From assembly GCF_052115445.1 (NCBI RefSeq), contig NZ_JBFRGR010000006.1:271133-335132 (forward strand): a stretch of DNA of 64,000 nt, written 5' to 3'. Shown piece by piece: positions 17,416 through 26,049 of the stretch (its first letter is position 1; every line of letters starts with the position of its first letter). Source of the DNA: Paenibacillus_E sp052115445 (GTDB lineage Bacteria > Bacillota > Bacilli > Paenibacillales > NBRC-103111). The notes under the pieces are model-generated. The model was not told the origin of the DNA and did not search any database. It saw only the letters and a list, made by a program, of their open reading frames with translations. Made by a program: the position numbers and the translations under genes.

Positions 17416-18021
17416 TTAATCAAATTGAACTTCCTGATTCAAAATAATCTCTTTAGGCGGAGACTCCATCGGGCTGGCATACGGAATTAAGGCAAAATGT
17501 AAGCCCTCTAAGTTGTCAGGTAAACGCGGTGTGACAAGGTAGGTTATCTGGGTTTGCCCGCCGCCGCCGCTTGCGCCATTTCTCATGACACGATAGAGCT
17601 CAGCACCAATGATATCAAGCTGGAGTTGTGGCCGGAAGTTGCCAAAATGTCCATCGAGTTGTATGAGTTTGATTTCAACGTAGACAATACTGCTGTGTTG
17701 GTGCTGCATGGTATGTGTCAATGTATACGAAAAGTCACCGACGACGGTTTTCTTCATGATGGGCACGACGTGCTCCAAATCACCTGGTTCATTCGGCATA
17801 ACAGGGTAATGCTCATTCAGACTGTTAAGGAGCCAGTTGATTTGTGGAATTTCAATACCGAATCGCGTTGACCATTCTTGAAGGACTTCCTTTTGCGGGT
17901 AAAATCGTCTGCCTTTGGCAATGGATTTGCGCTCCGTTAGCAGTTGCAGAAGCGATTCATCAATTTTCTTCATTTCATCATTGTATTCATTGGGTACCAA
18001 ATGCATTTCGGACCAACCCAT
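17416..18021 (-). CDS. Hypothetical protein
   Basis: The start was placed at ATG 18021 because GGAGG lies 9 bases before it; the ATG at 18027 would be only 3 bases away. The product has 201 residues and no signal peptide or membrane helix. The N-terminal third (ESLLQLLTERKSIAKGRRFYP) is helical and charged. The rest looks beta-rich, with a Gly run NGASGGGGQTQ near residue 150. No family was recognised. It is monocistronic, between the ugp-like operon and the GH105 gene on the opposite strand. Confidence 0.7.
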   Translation of the reverse strand: MGWSEMHLVPNEYNDEMKKIDESLLQLLTERKSIAKGRRFYPQKEVLQEWSTRFGIEIPQINWLLNSLNEHYPVMPNEPGDLEHVVPIMKKTVVGDFSYTLTHTMQHQHSSIVYVEIKLIQLDGHFGNFRPQLQLDIIGAELYRVMRNGASGGGGQTQITYLVTPRLPDNLEGLHFALIPYASPMESPPKEIILNQEVQFD

Positions 18022-18213
18022 CGTCATGTACCTCCATTTTCCAATTGTATCCATGTATTATACCGGTTAATGAGAGGTTGGAAAAGTTTTGTGAAAAGTT
18101 CAGCTGTTCTTCTGGACGATTCCCCATGTTTTTGGGACGGAAGCCCAAGCAGGACACGTTCGAATGGTGCTACTCTTTAGGTAATCTTTTTATAAAAAGG
18201 AGCTGCCCAAACA

Positions 18214-19263
18214 ATGAATTCGACGTATGCAAATCACGCCAATAAGGTATGGCAAGAAATGATGAAGGATCATTCCGGCGAATGGGGAATGGACATTCAT
18301 CACTGGGACTGGGTGCCTGGTGTGGGTGTGATTGCCATGCTGGAATATTACGAAGCAACGGGTAAACCTGAAGTATTGGCTTATTTGCAGGCGTGGGTGA
18401 AGCACAATAGTGAAAAAGCGAAAGGGACGAAGGTGATCAATTCGATCGCGCCTTACGCCATTTTCCCAGCTTTGTACCGGATTACGGATGATGCTTGGTT
18501 CCGAGATGAAGCGGATCGGGTAGCGGAGTGGCTGATTAAGGACACACCACGAACTCGCGAAGAAGCCTTCGAGCATACGGTGACGGAAAATGTGGCGTTC
18601 GCTGAACAGGTATGGGCGGATACGATATTTATGGCTGTACTGTTTCTAGCGCGCACAGCGTCGTTGGTAGGCAGTAAGATGTATGCGGAGGAAGCATTGA
18701 AGCAGGTGCTTATCCACCTTCGATTGCTGCAGGATGAGGAGACGAATGTTCTTTTCCACGGTTGGAACTGCGGATCGGGTGATCATATGTCAGCGGCGCG
18801 TTGGACGAGAGCGAATGCTTGGATTGCTGCAGGGATTCCGATGATCGTGAAGGAGATTGATCAGCTTGTTGCCATCCCGGATGAGCTTAAGGAACGATAT
18901 GGACGCTTAATGTCAGGACTGCTTGCGTACCAGCAGGAAGACGGACTTTGGAGTACGGTTATGGATCAACCACATTTTTATCGGGAAGTGTCGGGCAGTG
19001 CGGGAATTGCTTATGGCCTTATGAAAGGCATGGAGCTGGGATTAATCCCTCGTCTTGAAGAGACAGCCGCCTCCGTGGAGCTCGTATTTACTTCGATTGT
19101 GCCGTATATCACGGAGGAAGGTATCGTGAAGGGGGTATCCGGGGGGACGCCAGTGATGCCAACGATTCAGGCCTACCAAGATGATATTCCAACGTATCCA
19201 ACGTTATATGGACAAGGCCTTGTGTTAATGCTCTTGGTTGAGGCACTGCGAGAGGAGAAGTAA
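18214..19263 (+). CDS. Glycoside hydrolase family 105/88 (unsaturated uronyl hydrolase)
   Basis: A 349-residue cytoplasmic enzyme with the (alpha/alpha)6-barrel motifs of GH105/GH88: HHWDWVPGVG near residue 30, the catalytic Asp in QVWADTIFMA (D136), FHGWNCG, and ARWTRANAWI. The family removes the 4,5-unsaturated uronic acid that lyases leave at oligosaccharide ends (rhamnogalacturonan, ulvan or glycosaminoglycan fragments). The start at 18214 follows AAAAGGAG. There is no signal peptide, so it acts on imported oligomers. Beta-glucuronidase (24224) and uxuB/uxuA (32898-34842) in the same window fit a uronate theme. Confidence 0.85.
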   Translation: MNSTYANHANKVWQEMMKDHSGEWGMDIHHWDWVPGVGVIAMLEYYEATGKPEVLAYLQAWVKHNSEKAKGTKVINSIAPYAIFPALYRITDDAWFRDEADRVAEWLIKDTPRTREEAFEHTVTENVAFAEQVWADTIFMAVLFLARTASLVGSKMYAEEALKQVLIHLRLLQDEETNVLFHGWNCGSGDHMSAARWTRANAWIAAGIPMIVKEIDQLVAIPDELKERYGRLMSGLLAYQQEDGLWSTVMDQPHFYREVSGSAGIAYGLMKGMELGLIPRLEETAASVELVFTSIVPYITEEGIVKGVSGGTPVMPTIQAYQDDIPTYPTLYGQGLVLMLLVEALREEK

Positions 19264-19277
19264 GTGATGAGTAGTGA

Positions 19278-19812
19278 GCAACTCTTGGAGGCAATTATGA
19301 TCTTTTATGCTATGGCGGTCAGGCTAATATTCAACGAGCAGTTGATATCCTTGAAGTTGTGATGGAGCGGCAGGATAAGGATTCATCGCGAGCCACATAT
19401 GGCATTTGGCCCTACAATTATGAAGAATCACTGGATGAAATGGATCGACCGGACTGGAATATGGCGGATTTTCAAGGGAAGAAATTAGTTCTTATCTTGA
19501 AAAATTATGCGGAATCTCTTCCTGTGGCATTAGTCGAACTGATCCGTGAAGCTATTTATCACGCCTGCCAAGCGATTATCCGGCGAAATGTGGGACCGCA
19601 TTATACGAACATTGCGATTATGGGCGCTTGGCGAGGTTGATGGCACGCTATCGGCGGTTGATATTCGACTTGGGGCCAATTCTGTGATAGCTACAATAGG
19701 TGCTCAGGAGGAGCAGATGTCGATCACGGTGCCGATAGCGCCAGGGAAGACGTGGGACTTCTACCGAAATAATCGTGTTCAGTTACCTCAGAATTTACTT
19801 GAAAGCGTATAG
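19278..19812 (+). pseudogene. Remnant of a larger gene of unknown function
   Basis: The frame open from 19278 reads GGNYDLL..., a YGIWPYNYEESLDEMDRP stretch, and ends in RRNVGPHYTNIAIMG at about 19630. The C-terminal tail (LSAVDIRLGANSVIATIG... to PQNLLESV) then continues in another frame to 19812. There is no start codon with a ribosome site, a stop precedes the frame, and the halves are out of register. This looks like a gene that lost its start and a large central part. Typical full-length relatives appear to be much longer, though that is from memory. Confidence 0.6.
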
Positions 19813-19827
19813 TAAGTAAGGTGTTAA

Positions 19828-19861
19828 AGAGGTGCAGGAATGCTTTCCTGCGCTTCTTTTT
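19828..19861 (+). terminator. Rho-independent terminator
   Basis: GCAGGAA-TGCT-TTCCTGC (19834-19851) followed by GCTTCTTTTTG. Confidence 0.75.
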
Positions 19862-19869
19862 GCGCGTTC

Positions 19870-20095
19870 GCCATTTTAACTGGAAAATAGGCTGTTAATT
19901 TCGCCGAAGTTGCCATTAATTTCAATTTAGATGGATTATATGTAGCTAATCTAGCCGAATCAGGCGATATTGAACTATTTGGCCGAATTTAGCTGCAGGA
20001 AATCCAGTTATTTCCTAATTCGAGCGGAATCGGGCCAATTTAGCTGCATAAAATCCAGTTATTTGGCAGCAGAGGTGGTCATAACTGGCAGCAAG
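19870..20095. repeat. Dispersed intergenic repeat family 1, copy b
   Basis: Two direct units contain AATTTAGCTGCA..AAATCCAGTTATTT (about 19986-20016 and 20038-20068). One inverted unit, AATTTAGATGGATTATATGT followed by AGCTAAT, sits at about 19922-19948. The core is the same as at 2800-2825 and 56975-57060. Confidence 0.7.
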
Positions 20096-20104
20096 CGTTT
20101 GGTA

Positions 20105-21013
20105 CTAGTTAGATTTAATGTTTCGTTTAAAAGCCTCACCCCTGTACTGCTTCGGCGTCAAGCCGGTTTCCTTTTTGAACACGTGGAAGAAATGCGACAT
20201 GTCGCCAAACCCGACGGCAGCTGAGACTTCCGAGATAGCTAAATCGGTCTCCATCAACAATCGCTTCGCTTTATTCAGCCGATATTCAATCAGGAACTGT
20301 TTAATCGTCGTTCCGGTTGTCTCTTTAAACAACGTAAAGAGTTGCGAACGTGAGACCGGGAAATGTGTCACAAGATCTTCAATGTGTAAGGGCTCCTGAT
20401 AATGTGCAATCAAATAGGAAAGCACATCACGGGCGAGATACTGGTCACCTGTAGTTAGCGTTGTCGTGTACTCATTTTGTAATCCAAAAGAAAAAAGGAA
20501 AAAGTCGGCGATGCATCGCAGCACAGCTAGCTCATAGCCCATCTCCTGCCTAACTAGTGCCTGTGCCAGTTCAGCAAGTAGGGTCTGGACACGATCTAAC
20601 TGCGGGGCGCTTAGGAAAAAATGACTAGAATCCGGATGGCGCTCGGCAAGTAATCGAGGAATGGAGAGATCAGACAGTTTACAAATGGTGTGCAGTTGAT
20701 CTAAATAGGATTCATCTATGGAAAAGACATAACGATGAAATTCTTTGCTATGTCCGTGGAATGGCCGATGAATGACATTCGGATGAATGATCGTAAGGCT
20801 GCCTGCATGAAGCGGATACAAACGATCACCAACGATATAAGTGCCTGTACCTTGTAAAACCAGATAGATCTCATATCCGTTATGCGAATGCAGTAACTGG
20901 TGCTCCTGATCAAGCGGAATCGTCCGAAATTCACAGTATATGGGATAAGTAGCCAGAAAATGATTCGTATAATCATCGATAGCGAAGTTAACCGGTTCAT
21001 TTCCCATCCTCAT
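20105..21013 (-). CDS. AraC-family transcriptional regulator (cupin sensor)
   Basis: A 302-residue regulator. An N-terminal cupin-like effector domain (HSHNGYEIYLVLQGTGTYIV; about residues 15-110) precedes a C-terminal double helix-turn-helix (about 200-296; SEVSAAVGFGDMSHFFHVFKKETG). Its ATG overlaps the corA stop as ATGA, so the two are translationally coupled; a second ATG at 21007 with GAGG before it is an alternative. Pairing of an AraC sugar-type regulator with a Mg2+ channel is unusual. The target may instead be the divergent sugar isomerase gene at 22050. Confidence 0.85.
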   Translation of the reverse strand: MRMGNEPVNFAIDDYTNHFLATYPIYCEFRTIPLDQEHQLLHSHNGYEIYLVLQGTGTYIVGDRLYPLHAGSLTIIHPNVIHRPFHGHSKEFHRYVFSIDESYLDQLHTICKLSDLSIPRLLAERHPDSSHFFLSAPQLDRVQTLLAELAQALVRQEMGYELAVLRCIADFFLFSFGLQNEYTTTLTTGDQYLARDVLSYLIAHYQEPLHIEDLVTHFPVSRSQLFTLFKETTGTTIKQFLIEYRLNKAKRLLMETDLAISEVSAAVGFGDMSHFFHVFKKETGLTPKQYRGEAFKRNIKSN

Positions 21014-21960
21014 TTAAACCAGCCCTTCTTCTGGAACCACGCAAACATACCGATGCCAATGCCAACCATGATGGCGAGTATGGCGAAATACCCCCAATGC
21101 CATTCTAGTTCAGGCATGTAAGCAAAATTCATCCCATACAACCCAGCGATAAACGTTAGTGGCATGAAAATCGTCGTAATGACCGTCAATGTTTTCATAA
21201 TCGTATTCATTCGATTCGAGTTGAGCGAGATATAGCTATCCCGAATATCCGCTGTAATCTCACGGTTGGAGTCCACCATTTCAGAGAGCTTGAGTAGATG
21301 ATCGTGAATATCCGTGAAAAAAACGAGATGCTCACGCACCTGTTCAATGCGATCTGTACTGATAATGCGATACAGCAGGTCACGCATTGGGACGATGGTA
21401 CGACGTAATTTCAACAGCTGGGAACGAATTTCAAAAACCTGGTTCATCAACGCATCGATTGCTTCAGCATTCATTTTATTCTCCATATCATCGAGCAGAT
21501 CTTCAATTTGATAGACACTAGGGAAATATTGATCGACAAGATTATCTAGAATTAAATACGCTGCATGGATTTGCCCCTGATTTCGCAGATTTTCTTGCTG
21601 GGACACCCGGGCCCAAGCATCTTCTATTTCTCTGGATTCATGCAAATGGAAGGTGACAATATAGTTGCTGCCGAGATACAGATCCACTTCTTCCGCATCC
21701 AGTGTCTTCGGATCGATGGCGTGCATGACGAAGAAATGAACGTCTTGATAGTGATCTACTTTCGGTCGTTGCATGAAATGAAAACAGTCCTCGATGGTGA
21801 GGGGATGAAAGTGGAAATGATCCTTCAAATTTAAGGCTTCTTTGTCATCTGGATTATAGAAATCAACCCAGTACCACCGAATTGTGGGGGAGGATAATTC
21901 CTCAAGAGGGAGATCGTGGATCACAGCATAATCGGTTGTGACGGCAAGCGTTCTTATCAT
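21010..21960 (-). CDS. corA: CorA-family magnesium/divalent cation transporter
   Basis: This 316-residue protein has the CorA plan: a large soluble N-terminal domain, a long stalk helix, and two C-terminal membrane helices. The signature YGMNF sits after the first helix (about residue 279), and a basic tail WFQKKGWFK ends the protein. The ATG at 21960 follows TAGGAG. CorA forms a pentameric channel for Mg2+ (also Co2+, Ni2+). It is first in a two-gene unit with the AraC regulator. Confidence 0.92.
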   Translation of the reverse strand: MIRTLAVTTDYAVIHDLPLEELSSPTIRWYWVDFYNPDDKEALNLKDHFHFHPLTIEDCFHFMQRPKVDHYQDVHFFVMHAIDPKTLDAEEVDLYLGSNYIVTFHLHESREIEDAWARVSQQENLRNQGQIHAAYLILDNLVDQYFPSVYQIEDLLDDMENKMNAEAIDALMNQVFEIRSQLLKLRRTIVPMRDLLYRIISTDRIEQVREHLVFFTDIHDHLLKLSEMVDSNREITADIRDSYISLNSNRMNTIMKTLTVITTIFMPLTFIAGLYGMNFAYMPELEWHWGYFAILAIMVGIGIGMFAWFQKKGWFK

Positions 21961-22049
21961 ATAGGACTCCTAGCAAATCATTTTATCGTAGGCATTTGCT
22001 TCATTTTACCATACAATGGAGAAAGATTAGAATGGAAAGAGGGATTGGG

Positions 22050-22796
22050 ATGAAGCTCTCCGTTTGTATGGATGCGCTCTATAAAGGGCGTGATTTTCGG
22101 GAAAGTGTGAATGAACTGAAGGAGATCGGTTACGATACAATTGAGTTCTGGTCTTGGTGGCAAAAGGATATTGACGTTGTCGCGGCCGCTGTGACGGAAG
22201 CGGGAGTTTCGATTTCGACATTTTGCACGAAGTTCACGAGTTTGGTTGATCCAACTCAGCGTAGTGTCTATCTCGAAGGGCTCGTCGAATCGATCGCCGT
22301 CGCGAAGCGCTTGAATTGCACCAAGCTCATTTCGCAAGTAGGACAAGCACTCGAAGGCGTGTCGCGAGAAGCTCAGACGCAATCGCTAATTGAGGGGCTG
22401 CGGGCGTGTGTGCCTATTTTGGAAAAAGAGGGCGTAACACTGATGATTGAACCGCTGAATACGCGTGTTAATCATCAAGGGTATTTCTTAGCTTCATCGG
22501 AAGAAGCTTTCCATATCATCAACGAAGTAGGCAGCCCTTATGTGAAGATCTTGTTTGATATCTACCATCAACAAATCACGGAAGGCAATGTGATCGCTAA
22601 CATTCGAGAGAATATCGGATTGATCGGCCATTTCCATGCGGCTGGCAACCCTGGTAGACATGAACTGGACAATGGTGAGCTTAATTATGAACAGATTTTC
22701 AAAGCCATTGATGATACCGGTTTTGATGGGCATATGGGGCTGGAATATTTCCCATTGGAGGAACCGCAGGTAGGGCTTCGAAAGCTGCTGAAGTGA
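22050..22796 (+). CDS. Sugar phosphate isomerase/epimerase, hydroxypyruvate isomerase-like
   Basis: The start was placed at ATG 22050 (MKLSVCMDALY) after AAAGAGGGA. The 248-residue TIM barrel belongs to the AP-endonuclease-2-like family. Metal-site motifs are present: IEPLN (Glu), FDIYHQQ (Asp/His), IGHFHAAGNPGRHELD, and GLEYFP (Glu). The closest pattern is hydroxypyruvate isomerase (Hyi), which interconverts hydroxypyruvate and tartronate semialdehyde, but related isomerases share these motifs. Divergent from the corA-araC unit; it is followed by the second small-RNA copy. Confidence 0.8.
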   Translation: MKLSVCMDALYKGRDFRESVNELKEIGYDTIEFWSWWQKDIDVVAAAVTEAGVSISTFCTKFTSLVDPTQRSVYLEGLVESIAVAKRLNCTKLISQVGQALEGVSREAQTQSLIEGLRACVPILEKEGVTLMIEPLNTRVNHQGYFLASSEEAFHIINEVGSPYVKILFDIYHQQITEGNVIANIRENIGLIGHFHAAGNPGRHELDNGELNYEQIFKAIDDTGFDGHMGLEYFPLEEPQVGLRKLLK

Positions 22797-22840
22797 GAAT
22801 TATAGGGCGCGCGGCTTTCAGGTTGGAAACGAGAAAAATT

Positions 22841-22898
22841 TGTAACACAATTGGAACATTCCTGTTACAGTCCTCTAACATAGAAAGGGTATTATAAT
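22841..22898 (+). promoter_or_regulatory. Promoter of candidate small RNA, copy B
   Basis: TGTAAC at 22841, TGTTAC at 22863 and TATAAT at 22893-22898. The spacings (22 and 30 bases between element starts) are identical to those at 6268-6325. Confidence 0.55.
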
Positions 22899-22904
22899 AA
22901 ACAA

Positions 22905-22962
22905 GACCCCCTTTTTTAATATAAACTTTGGACCTGGCCCCGTTGGCTAGGTCCCTTTTTTT
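22905..22962 (+). ncRNA. Candidate ~60-nt small RNA, copy B
   Basis: The 5' segment (GACCCCCUUUUUU, then AAUAUAAACUUU) matches copy A apart from one U. The 3' terminator stem is GGACCU-GGCC / GGCU-AGGUCC with the same CCGUU loop and a long U tail. Relative to copy A, two base pairs of the stem changed on both sides (A-U to G-C and C-G to U-A). The pairing is therefore kept while the sequence drifts, which is the hallmark of a functional RNA. Confidence 0.6.
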
Positions 22963-23046
22963 TATTCTCAAGAAATTGGACGTTTTGTGATTACTGATGC
23001 CAGATACGGTACAAGATGACGGCAGCCTAAGCTGCTCCTTCATTAC

Positions 23047-23316
23047 CTATGATTGAATGCGAAAACGTTGCAGCAACAAATACCCACTTATGCTAGTGGT
23101 TCTTTTTTGATAGACGATTTTGAAATCGTCCAATAAGCAACCTAATGCCGTACTAAGCAAGCCATTTCTTACCAATGTTGCCCGGCAGGGTTGCGAACTA
23201 CCAATGACACGAACCGAAGTAATTCTCCGCGGGGAACCTGCAACAAGAGGGTTTCTAGACCAACTGATCAAAACTAAGTCAGGTTGATGAACAGCTTTAA
23301 CTTTTACACAAGCCAT
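23047..23316 (-). CDS. Hypothetical small protein (89 aa)
   Basis: On the minus strand an ATG at 23316 sits 6 bases after a strong GAGGTGATT ribosome site. The product (MACVKVKAVHQPDLVLISW..., ending LLLQRFRIQS) is basic and has no clear membrane segment or known domain. Support rests on the ribosome site and the open frame. It is isolated between the small RNA and the globin gene. Confidence 0.45.
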   Translation of the reverse strand: MACVKVKAVHQPDLVLISWSRNPLVAGSPRRITSVRVIGSSQPCRATLVRNGLLSTALGCLLDDFKIVYQKRTTSISGYLLLQRFRIQS

Positions 23317-23478
23317 TCCAATCACCTCGTTTCTAGTTAGCATCTGTAACCCTATATAGAATGCATGCTAGATTAACTGTGTGCTGGACAAGGGCGGAAA
23401 TAGAAACCATAGATAATTCCCTATATTCTTGGATAATATAACCAAATAGATAGGTGTAGTCCTGAAGGAGGATTCATA

Positions 23479-23841
23479 GTGAGTGAAATAACGTTATACG
23501 ATAAGCTTGGCGGAGAAGGGGCGATCACGGCAGTGGTGGACTACTTCTATGAGCTGGTTTTGGCGGATGAAACCGTCAATCACTTTTTTAACAATACGGA
23601 TATGGAGAAGCAGCGTAAGCATCAGGCGAAATTTTTTAGTTTTGCGTTAGGGGGGCCGAATCAATATACCGGGGCATCTATGGCCAAGGCGCATGCAGGG
23701 ATGAATCTGCAAGAAGAGCATTTCAAAGCGATTGCGACTCATCTTCATGATGCGCTTGCTCATTTTAAGGTGGGAGCAGACGAGATCAATCAAGTGTTGG
23801 CGAAGGTGTCTACATTGAAGGACGATATTCTACATAAATGA
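23479..23841 (+). CDS. Group 1 truncated hemoglobin
   Basis: This 120-residue globin fits the truncated (2-over-2) family: LYDKLGGEGAITAVVDYFYELVLAD (cited in part, LYDKLGGEGAI), FFNNTDMEKQRKHQAKF, FALGGPNQYTG, the proximal-His stretch AKAHAGMNL, and HFKAIATHLHDAL. Length and motif order are those of group I (HbN-like) proteins, which bind O2 and NO in the cytoplasm. A GTG start at 23479 follows GGAGGA. Monocistronic. Confidence 0.92.
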   Translation: MSEITLYDKLGGEGAITAVVDYFYELVLADETVNHFFNNTDMEKQRKHQAKFFSFALGGPNQYTGASMAKAHAGMNLQEEHFKAIATHLHDALAHFKVGADEINQVLAKVSTLKDDILHK

Positions 23842-23851
23842 GTGTTTGTTA

Positions 23852-23900
23852 AAAAGGAGGGATTCCCAATGGCTATCTATGTGGCNGGGGATCCTTTTTT
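23852..23900 (+). terminator. Probable terminator after the globin gene
   Basis: AAAAAGGAGGGATTCCC can pair with GGGGATCCTTTTTTT across a loop containing an N (23886). Confidence 0.6.
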
Positions 23901-23997
23901 TGCGAGTTAATGGACTTGGAGGAAGTCCGTTTGGTGAATACAGCAGTGGAAGATGCAGAAAGGCATCCTTTTTCTTCGAATTAACCTCTTTAGATGA

Positions 23998-24082
23998 AAT
24001 ACGTGCGAAAGTGCAACTATTTTTGCGGGCATTCCTACTATTGTCCTCTTTCGGCCCAAAAGGTTGCCTTTTTGCACGTATT
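23998..24082. repeat. Inverted repeat in a 380-bp gene-free stretch
   Basis: AATACGTGCGAAAGTGCAAC (from 23998) is matched by the inverse of GTTGCCTTTTTGCACGTATT (ending 24082), with about 17 of 21 bases pairing. The gene-free stretch 23842-24223 otherwise holds only terminators. Confidence 0.5.
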
Positions 24083-24172
24083 CCTCCTGTTGAGCTGTTT
24101 TCCCCGAAAATAAGTGTATATTTGCATCTTTGACCGTAGGAGTGGCGTACACGAGGTCATTATATACGCAAA

Positions 24173-24208
24173 TAAAGGGACCCAGCCACCAAGGCTGAGT
24201 CCCTTTCC
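24173..24208 (-). terminator. Terminator of the GH2 gene
   Basis: On the minus strand AAAGGGACTCAGCC-TTGGT-GGCTGGGTCCCTTT is followed by ATTT. The stem would also stop + strand transcripts. Confidence 0.75.
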
Positions 24209-24223
24209 TTTCCCTTTACCGCC

Positions 24224-25936
24224 TTACCGTTCCGAGCGATAAATCTCCTTCACTAAGCGATAGGCCAATTTCGGCTTGCGATACTCACTAAGCAATCCTT
24301 TATTATTGAAGCTCCGCGCGCGATCGCGGAAGTAAGGTCGGTCACTCCGCACATCGACACGAATGTCGGCGAAGTGCCAAATGAGCGTCCCGACGATGCG
24401 AGGGTCGTCGCGGAAGATTTTCAAAGCACGTGTGACGACATCCGCTTGGTAGTCTTCACTGAACAGGCGTGGCTCCCAGCCAGCATCGCCAAAAATCCCC
24501 GCCGCGCCGAACTCGCTCATGATCACAGGCTTGCCAGCAGCGCCTTGCTTCTCCGCATTGATGAAGTAGTCCTCCAGCATAGTACTAAATCCATCCACGC
24601 TGCCTTCATACCAGCCGTAATATTTGTTAATCCCGATGACATCAAAGTAGGAGAGCACGATATCTTCCACAGGTTGCATAGTGGCATAAGTGACGAGCCT
24701 GCTAGAGTCCATGCTGCGGATTTTGCTCACGAAAGCTTTCGTAAGCTCTAGTGCTTCTTGGGTACGCGTATCGATTTCGTTGTGCGCTCCCCAGAAAATG
24801 ATGGACGGATGATGGTAGTCGCGGCTAATCATTTCGCCCAGCATATGAACGCCGCGCTCTCTGAAGATCGGACTTGCCAACGTTTCCACACTCATGAAAC
24901 AGCCCCACATCGGAATCTCACTCCAGAGGAGCATCCCGTGCTCATCCAGCAGATCGATCCAGAACTGGCTTTGCGGATAATGGGAGCCCCGAACGATATT
25001 GCAGCCCATATCGGTCAAAATGTCCAAATCTTTCAGCATCAGCTTCGGCGGGAATGCAAATCCCCATTCCGGATGCTCCTCATGGCGATTTACGCCTTGG
25101 AGGTACAGCTTTTTACCATTCAGCAGGATATCACTGCCCTGAACTTCAACCGTACGGAAGCCAGTCCGATCGATAAGATCATCTTTACCAGCTTGGACAG
25201 TGAAGGTATAGAGCGCAGGTTGGCCGACATCCCAACGCTTAATATTTGCCAGACTGCCACTTAGGGTGAGGCTAGTCGTTTGACCCGCAGCAACCACGAC
25301 ATGATCAGCCGAGAGGGAAAGTCCTTCCGTACGAGCACTTACCTCAATCTGACAGTCTTCTTGGCTTAACGAACTGACTTGAATTTGCAGCTGAACATCC
25401 GCTGTATCGTCCTTCAATTGATAATCAATTTTCATGGAGTCGATGTAGACATCTGGCAGCTCCTGAAGTTCAACAGAACGAATGATGCCCCCGTAGGAGT
25501 GCCAATCGGCAATATCTGTCGGTAAAGTCTGCCAATCAACCGTATTATCAACGCGAATCACGAGTTCATGCTTGCCTGCACTTAGGTGGGGGAGAATCAT
25601 AGAGAACTGTGTAAACCCGCCAAAATGGTAGCCAATATGCTGGCCATCCACGTACACATCAGCATGGTGAAGAATGCCTTCAAACACCAGTCGAATATTC
25701 GCGTCTTGCAGCGTATCAAAATAGGTGCGATACCAAGCGGCACCAATATAATCGTAAATACCTAATTCGTTATTCCAACAAGAAGGGACGACGGACTTTT
25801 TTGACCCGGCAGGGAAGGTTGACGCCCACCCCTCAGAAACACCTTTATTGTCAGGATCCGTGATGAAATCCCATAATCCGTCCAAAATTCGAGTAGGTCG
25901 TAAGTTATGCTGCTGAAAAGTACGTATCACGAGCAT
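24224..25936 (-). CDS. uidA: Glycoside hydrolase family 2, beta-glucuronidase-like
   Basis: A 570-residue cytoplasmic GH2 enzyme. It has an N-terminal jelly-roll sugar-binding domain (about 10-165), an Ig-like domain (about 166-265) and a TIM barrel (about 270-568). The catalytic acid/base is in WGAHNEID (E387) and the nucleophile in MSEFGAAG (E475). The LNGKKLYLQGVNRHEEHPEWG signature is of the beta-glucuronidase branch. It releases glucuronic acid from beta-glucuronides. An AraC regulator is divergent (start at 26050). The GH105, UxuA and UxuB genes in this window would extend the route; the enzyme for glucuronate isomerisation is not in view. Confidence 0.85.
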   Translation of the reverse strand: MLVIRTFQQHNLRPTRILDGLWDFITDPDNKGVSEGWASTFPAGSKKSVVPSCWNNELGIYDYIGAAWYRTYFDTLQDANIRLVFEGILHHADVYVDGQHIGYHFGGFTQFSMILPHLSAGKHELVIRVDNTVDWQTLPTDIADWHSYGGIIRSVELQELPDVYIDSMKIDYQLKDDTADVQLQIQVSSLSQEDCQIEVSARTEGLSLSADHVVVAAGQTTSLTLSGSLANIKRWDVGQPALYTFTVQAGKDDLIDRTGFRTVEVQGSDILLNGKKLYLQGVNRHEEHPEWGFAFPPKLMLKDLDILTDMGCNIVRGSHYPQSQFWIDLLDEHGMLLWSEIPMWGCFMSVETLASPIFRERGVHMLGEMISRDYHHPSIIFWGAHNEIDTRTQEALELTKAFVSKIRSMDSSRLVTYATMQPVEDIVLSYFDVIGINKYYGWYEGSVDGFSTMLEDYFINAEKQGAAGKPVIMSEFGAAGIFGDAGWEPRLFSEDYQADVVTRALKIFRDDPRIVGTLIWHFADIRVDVRSDRPYFRDRARSFNNKGLLSEYRKPKLAYRLVKEIYRSER

Positions 25937-26049
25937 TAAGCCCCTTTCATGTATGTTTCGTAAAGCGTATCATAGAAGAAGAGTCCATTTGAATGGATAA
26001 ACCTCATCTCTATTTGTCAAAATCGCTACAGGGTTGGTGAACAAAACCA

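Noticed and set aside
23846..24133. Possible 95-residue protein
   Set aside because: Frame runs through the terminator, an N and the inverted repeat; no ribosome site.
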